64,000 nucleotides of DNA from Lysobacter sp. 5GHs7-4. Lineage in GTDB: Bacteria; Pseudomonadota; Gammaproteobacteria; Xanthomonadales; Xanthomonadaceae. Positions 60,345 to 64,000 of this stretch are shown piece by piece (within the stretch, counting starts at the first letter, position 1; the number at the start of each line of letters is the position of its first letter). A program made the position numbers and the translations under genes. Where the stretch lies: positions 1,816,001 to 1,880,000 of the forward strand of contig NZ_CP089924.1 of assembly GCF_021284765.1 (NCBI RefSeq). Direction: 5' to 3'. Under the pieces are notes generated by a model. That model had not been told where the DNA came from, did not search any database, and saw only the letters and a list, made by a program, of their open reading frames with translations.

Positions 60345-60755
60345 ATGGCCCGTACCCGCCCGCTGATGATCCAGATCGCCACCGGCGATCCGCGCCCGAT
60401 CGGCAAGCAGATCGCCGACGCCGTGCGCATGAAGATCGCCACCGCCGAACTGGTGCCGGGCGACCAACTGCCCAGCGTGCGCGGGCTGGCCCAGCAACTC
60501 ACGATCAATCCCAACACCGTCGCCAAGGTCTACGCCGAACTCGCCGCCGAGGGCTGGCTGGAGTCGCGCCAGGGCCTGGGGCTGTACGTGGCGCCGGTGC
60601 GCCAGCGCCTGAGCGAGCCCGAGCGCGAACGCCGCCTGGAGGAGGCCGTGCAGCGCTTCATGCAGGACGTGATCGCGCTGGGCTATGCGCCGGAGGAGCT
60701 GCAGGCGCGCCTGCAGCGCGAGTTTCTCGCGCTGGTTCCGCGCAAGACCGCCTGA
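60345..60755 (+). CDS. YtrA-type GntR transcriptional regulator
   Basis: A 136-residue short GntR repressor. The winged helix is 'ELVPGDQLPSVRGLAQQLTI' followed by 'NPNTVAKVYAELAAEGWLES', and only a short helical C-terminal tail follows, the YtrA architecture. Such repressors usually control an adjacent ABC transporter, and here one follows 34 bases downstream. The operator just upstream suggests autoregulation. The inducer is probably a cell-envelope-active or antibiotic signal, as for YtrA in Bacillus (known for the family). Confidence 0.93.
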   Translation: MARTRPLMIQIATGDPRPIGKQIADAVRMKIATAELVPGDQLPSVRGLAQQLTINPNTVAKVYAELAAEGWLESRQGLGLYVAPVRQRLSEPERERRLEEAVQRFMQDVIALGYAPEELQARLQREFLALVPRKTA

Positions 60756-60789
60756 GCGCTGATCCCACTCCCTATCCCAGACCATCGCC

Positions 60790-61716
60790 ATGTCAGACAA
60801 CCACGACTACGTGATCCAGACCCAGGCCTTGAGCAAGCGCTACGGCCGCAAGCTCGCTCTGGACCGCCTCGACCTGCGCATCCCGCGCGGCCGCATCCAT
60901 GCCATCGTCGGCGCCAACGGCGCCGGCAAGTCCACGCTGTTCCGGATCCTGCTGGGCTTCCTGCCGCCGACCGCGGGCACGGCCAGCATCCTCGGCCGCG
61001 ACAGCCAGCGGCTCACGCCCGGCGACCGCGCGCGCATCGGCTTCGTCAACGAGGAACACACCCTGCCGGGCTGGATGCGGGTGTCGGCGGTGGTCGACAT
61101 GCATCGCCGCCAGTACCCGCGCTGGAACGAAAGCGCGTTCCGCGGCGTGCTCGACCATTACCACGTGCTGCCCGAGCAGAAGGTCGGCCAACTCTCGCGC
61201 GGCGAGCGCGCCGGTTTGAACCTGGCGATCGCGCTGGCGCAAGGGCCCGAGCTGCTGGTGCTGGACGAGCCCACGCTGGGCCTGGACGTGGTCGCCAAGC
61301 GCGCGTTCCTGGAGTCGCTGATGTACAGCAACGCCAGCGACGATTGCACGGTGGTGTACTGCTCGCACCAGATGGAAGAGATCGAGCGCGTCGCCGACAA
61401 CCTCATCATTCTCGAGCGCGGCCAGCTCAAGAACATGTCGGCGCCCGAGGATTTCTGCGCGCGCGTGCGTCATTGGGTGGCCGACATCCCGTTCAAGGGG
61501 CCGGATCCGCGAACCGTGCCCGGCCTGCTGGAAGCGCAGCGCCTGGACGGACTGCATCACTACCTGGTGCTGGACCAGGACGAGGACTTCGCCGAGTTCC
61601 TGCGCGCCAGCGGCGCGCGTTCGGTGCAAAGCATGCCGGTCAGCCTGGACCGCGCGGTCAACGGCTTCCTGGCCAAGAACCACGCCGCACCCGCCGCCGT
61701 GGAAGCGGCGGGCTGA
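60790..61716 (+). CDS. ABC transporter ATP-binding protein
   Basis: A 308-residue ATPase. Walker A is 'VGANGAGKSTLFRILLGFLP' (about 40-59), the signature is LSRGE in 'VGQLSRGERAGLNLAIALAQ' (LSGGQ variant), Walker B is 'LLVLDEPTLGLDVVAKRAFL', and the switch His is in 'VVYCSHQMEEIERVADNLII'. The C-terminal 75 residues form a small extra domain. It pairs with the membrane protein gene 27 bases downstream and is under the YtrA-type regulator. Confidence 0.94.
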   Translation: MSDNHDYVIQTQALSKRYGRKLALDRLDLRIPRGRIHAIVGANGAGKSTLFRILLGFLPPTAGTASILGRDSQRLTPGDRARIGFVNEEHTLPGWMRVSAVVDMHRRQYPRWNESAFRGVLDHYHVLPEQKVGQLSRGERAGLNLAIALAQGPELLVLDEPTLGLDVVAKRAFLESLMYSNASDDCTVVYCSHQMEEIERVADNLIILERGQLKNMSAPEDFCARVRHWVADIPFKGPDPRTVPGLLEAQRLDGLHHYLVLDQDEDFAEFLRASGARSVQSMPVSLDRAVNGFLAKNHAAPAAVEAAG

Positions 61717-61743
61717 TCGGCTCGCTCATTCGGGGATTACGTC

Positions 61744-63564
61744 ATGTGGGATTTGTTCAAGGCCGAACTGCTGCGCTTCCGCGCCTGGGCCATCGGCTAT
61801 GCGGCGTTGCAACTGACCGTACTGGGCTTCATGGGCCGCGTCGTCGACGTGGCGCAGCAGCCTTATGTGGTCTACCACGTCATCGGCATCGTCTACGCCT
61901 GCAGCGGTCTGCTGCTGGGCCTGTACCAGATGGGCGGCTATCGGCGCCCGAACGCGTGGCTGAATCTGCTGCACCGGCCGCTGCCGCACTGGCGGGTGGC
62001 GTTGGCGTTGTTCGGCGCCGGCGCGGTGCTGCTGGCCATCGCGATCCTGCTGCCGCTGCTGCTCGCCTCGGGCTGGCAGGCATGGATGACCGCGCGCGTG
62101 CTCGACACGCGCCACCTGTGGCTGGCCGGCTCGGGCCTGCTGATCGCGCTGTGCGCCTACCTGGCCGGCAGCTACGCCATGCTGGTCGACAAGCGTTACG
62201 GCTGGTCGGCGCTGGTGCCGGTGTTCGCGCTGTTGCTGGTCCGCGCCACCGGCCTGGGCGCGATCGCGCTGCAGCTGATGCTGCTGGCCTGGCTGGCGGC
62301 GATGGTGCTGGTGGCGTTCAAGCCCGACCTGAGCGCGGCGCCGCGCGATGCCGCCGCCACCGTGATCGTGGCCGTGCCGCTGCAGTTCGCGATGTGGTTC
62401 GCGCTGGTGGTGGTGGGCTTCGGCGTCGAGTTCGTCTGGATCGCGCAGGGCTCGCATCCCAACAACATCGCGGTGGCGACGCCGGGCGGCGAGAAGGAGT
62501 CCGAGTTCGCCGAGGGCAAGGATCTGATGCGCATGGGCCTGCAGGCCAGCCGCGATCCGCAGACCGAGCTGTGGCGCGAACAGGCGCAGATTTCCGAAAT
62601 CTACGGCACCGGTCCCGGCCTGCGCGGCCTGTCGCTGCGCCACCAGCTGACCAACCGCACGCCGATGGAGTTCGACGACGAGCAGCGGCGGGTGCGTTGG
62701 GTGTTCAGTCACGACAGCCTGCGTTTCCAGGGCTACAGCCTGGTCGACAAGCGCGCCGTCGGCAGCCTGGGCGTGGACGGCGACGCCGCGTTCCCCGAGC
62801 CGGTGGAACCCGGTCCGAACGGCCTGCTGGTGGCGCGCGGCGCCATCTACCAGTACGACAGCGACGAGCAGCGCGTGCTGCCGCGCGTGCGCCTGCCGCG
62901 CGGCGAAGTGCTGACCGGCGTGGACAAGGCCGGCGACAGCGCGCTGGTGCTCAGCAATCGCGCCCTGTACTTCTACGACCTGCGCGAGCTGGACAGCGAC
63001 GACGGCGTGCTGGTGCCGCGCCAGCGCGTGCCGCTGCCCGGCCGCAGCGGCGATCTGGTGCGCATCGATCTGATGGAGCTGCTGGACGGCTACCTGGTGT
63101 CGTTCCTGTTCACTTACGCCTCGCACAATGCCGAGGGCGTCGAGCCGTATCAGCAAATGCTGCGCGTCGATGCGGCCGGTCGCGTCGAGACGGTGGCGCG
63201 CCGCCTGCTGACGCAGGACTATCCGGTCGCCTGGCGCTACCAGAACTGGTACACCTCGCCGCTGCTGTACCGCGCGCAGAAGGCGCTGCTGGGCGCGTTC
63301 GCCGGCGGCTATCTGCTCTCGCGCGACATGGCGACGCCGCCGGTGCCGCGCTCGGCGCAGATCATTGCCGCCGCGCTCGCGTTGCTGGCCGTGCTGGGCG
63401 CGCTGTGGCGCCTGCCGCGCACGGCCTTGTCGCGGCCGGCGCGCATCGCCTGGATCGTCGCCTGCGCCGTGCTCAGCCTGCCGGCGCTGATGAGCCTGTG
63501 GCTGCTGTACCGACCGCGCGAAATCGCCGAGCCCGTGCCCTTGCCGCAAGCGGCGATGGCCTGA
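61744..63564 (+). CDS. ABC transporter membrane subunit with large soluble domain
   Basis: A 606-residue membrane protein. Six hydrophobic segments lie within residues 15-225, one near 520-540 and another near 565-585. Between about 250 and 515 is a large soluble region with repeated beta-strand stretches (ERQVLPRVRLPRGEV-like, SALVLSNRALYFYDLRELDS, QRVPLPGRSGDLVRIDLMEL), suggestive of a propeller. It is the partner of the upstream ATPase. The size and the extra domain differ from ordinary YtrC/D-type permeases. Substrate unknown. Confidence 0.82.
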   Translation: MWDLFKAELLRFRAWAIGYAALQLTVLGFMGRVVDVAQQPYVVYHVIGIVYACSGLLLGLYQMGGYRRPNAWLNLLHRPLPHWRVALALFGAGAVLLAIAILLPLLLASGWQAWMTARVLDTRHLWLAGSGLLIALCAYLAGSYAMLVDKRYGWSALVPVFALLLVRATGLGAIALQLMLLAWLAAMVLVAFKPDLSAAPRDAAATVIVAVPLQFAMWFALVVVGFGVEFVWIAQGSHPNNIAVATPGGEKESEFAEGKDLMRMGLQASRDPQTELWREQAQISEIYGTGPGLRGLSLRHQLTNRTPMEFDDEQRRVRWVFSHDSLRFQGYSLVDKRAVGSLGVDGDAAFPEPVEPGPNGLLVARGAIYQYDSDEQRVLPRVRLPRGEVLTGVDKAGDSALVLSNRALYFYDLRELDSDDGVLVPRQRVPLPGRSGDLVRIDLMELLDGYLVSFLFTYASHNAEGVEPYQQMLRVDAAGRVETVARRLLTQDYPVAWRYQNWYTSPLLYRAQKALLGAFAGGYLLSRDMATPPVPRSAQIIAAALALLAVLGALWRLPRTALSRPARIAWIVACAVLSLPALMSLWLLYRPREIAEPVPLPQAAMA

Positions 63565-63627
63565 GTCACGCATCCCGTTCCGATTCCACCGCCGACCCGT
63601 CCGCGACGGGTCCCGCAGGAGAGGCCG

Positions 63628-64000
63628 ATGAGCCCGTTCCCCACCGCCCCCAGGGCGCGGACGCAGACCGCTGCGCGCAGTTCGCTGCTGCGACGCCTGT
63701 TGCGCGACGCGCTGATCGTGGTGCTGCTGTGCGTCGGCGCGCGCGCGCACGCCGACGATGCCTCCGAGCTGCGCGCCGCCGTCGCCGCCGAGCGCGCCCG
63801 TGCGCCGGCGCCGCAGTTCTCGCGTGCGCAGTTCCTCGCACGCCCTGAGTTGATGGGCGCCTGGCTGTCGCCCGACGGGCGCCACGTCGCCTACCTGTTG
63901 CAGGGCGAACGCAACCGCGGCGTCTGGCTGCTGCCGACCGCGGGCGGCGCGCCGCGGCGTCTGCTCGCGCATACCGAGGCCGATCGACTGGACTGGTCGC
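63628..64000 (+). CDS. Exported S9-type (prolyl oligopeptidase-like) peptidase, N-terminal part
   Basis: Only the first 124 codons are in the window. A signal/anchor segment (about 21-41, LLRRLLRDALIVVLLCVGAR) is followed by 'FLARPELMGAWLSPDGRHVA' and 'YLLQGERNRGVWLLPTAGGA', strand motifs typical of the N-terminal propeller in S9 peptidases. The catalytic domain lies beyond the right edge. Ribosome site CAGGAGAGGCCG before the ATG. It starts 63 bases after the ABC membrane gene and may be in the same transcript. Confidence 0.68.
   Translation, partial: MSPFPTAPRARTQTAARSSLLRRLLRDALIVVLLCVGARAHADDASELRAAVAAERARAPAPQFSRAQFLARPELMGAWLSPDGRHVAYLLQGERNRGVWLLPTAGGAPRRLLAHTEADRLDWS

Overview
The window is about 64 kb of very GC-rich DNA with dense, mostly short-spaced genes. 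Gene content and protein style (CreBCD, OhrR/Ohr, minCDE, PurT, RlmKL, RlmJ, leucyltransferase Bpt, an ACE-like M2 peptidase) and the interspersed 24-bp 'TGTGGGAGCGGCGTGAGCCGCGAT' repeats point to a gammaproteobacterium of the Xanthomonadaceae, most likely Lysobacter or a close relative. This assignment is inference from recalled family resemblance; no search was run. It reads as ordinary chromosome: I found no rRNA, tRNA, CRISPR array, insertion sequence, integrase or prophage.

Layout. 1-8 kb: start of an M2 peptidase running off the left edge, a 1.1-kb gene-free stretch rich in GGA motifs and hairpins, then a leftward GNAT-minC-minD-minE operon with an HExxH protein at its end, followed by a rightward two-component system and an SRPBCC protein. 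8-16 kb: a DUF423 protein and an AlkA-type glycosylase, then a long leftward run starting at an SPFH/band-7 gene (membrane protein, ribbon-helix-helix regulator, DUF4177, a 48-residue membrane protein, bPH, VanY-like peptidase, NIPSNAP, GNAT, membrane hydrolase, acyltransferase, methyltransferase), with a TGATATCA double repeat in front. 16-24 kb: purT, a mosaic repeat cluster, a secreted nuclease-fold protein, two paralogous lipoproteins, Bpt, and a six-EF-hand protein. 24-32 kb: a membrane-anchored ECF-type sigma factor translated from a TTGA overlap with a small membrane protein, TesB, an AmpD-like amidase, MOSC, RlmKL. 32-33.4 kb: a second mosaic repeat cluster with hexanucleotide tracts. 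33-42 kb: two pirins, a thioredoxin-reductase-like flavoprotein divergent from an Rrf2 regulator, aquaporin Z, endonuclease V, histidine phosphatase. 42-52 kb: mfd, ohrR-ohr, a methyltransferase, a CDF transporter, DUF1963, RlmJ. 52-57 kb: creBC, then creD with a cre-tag. 57-64 kb: nitrilase-fold hydrolase, PAP2 phosphatase with a glycosyltransferase, a YtrA-type GntR regulator with an ABC transporter, and the start of an S9-type peptidase.

Shared themes: many genes are translationally coupled by ATGA, GTGA, TTGA or TGATG overlaps, several of which fix non-ATG starts. Regulators sit beside their own likely operators (Rrf2, YtrA/GntR, OhrR, CreB). The two mosaic repeat clusters (18.7-19.8 and 31.9-33.1 kb) share a chain of hairpins, one of which shows a compensatory base-pair change, making them the most interesting non-coding feature.
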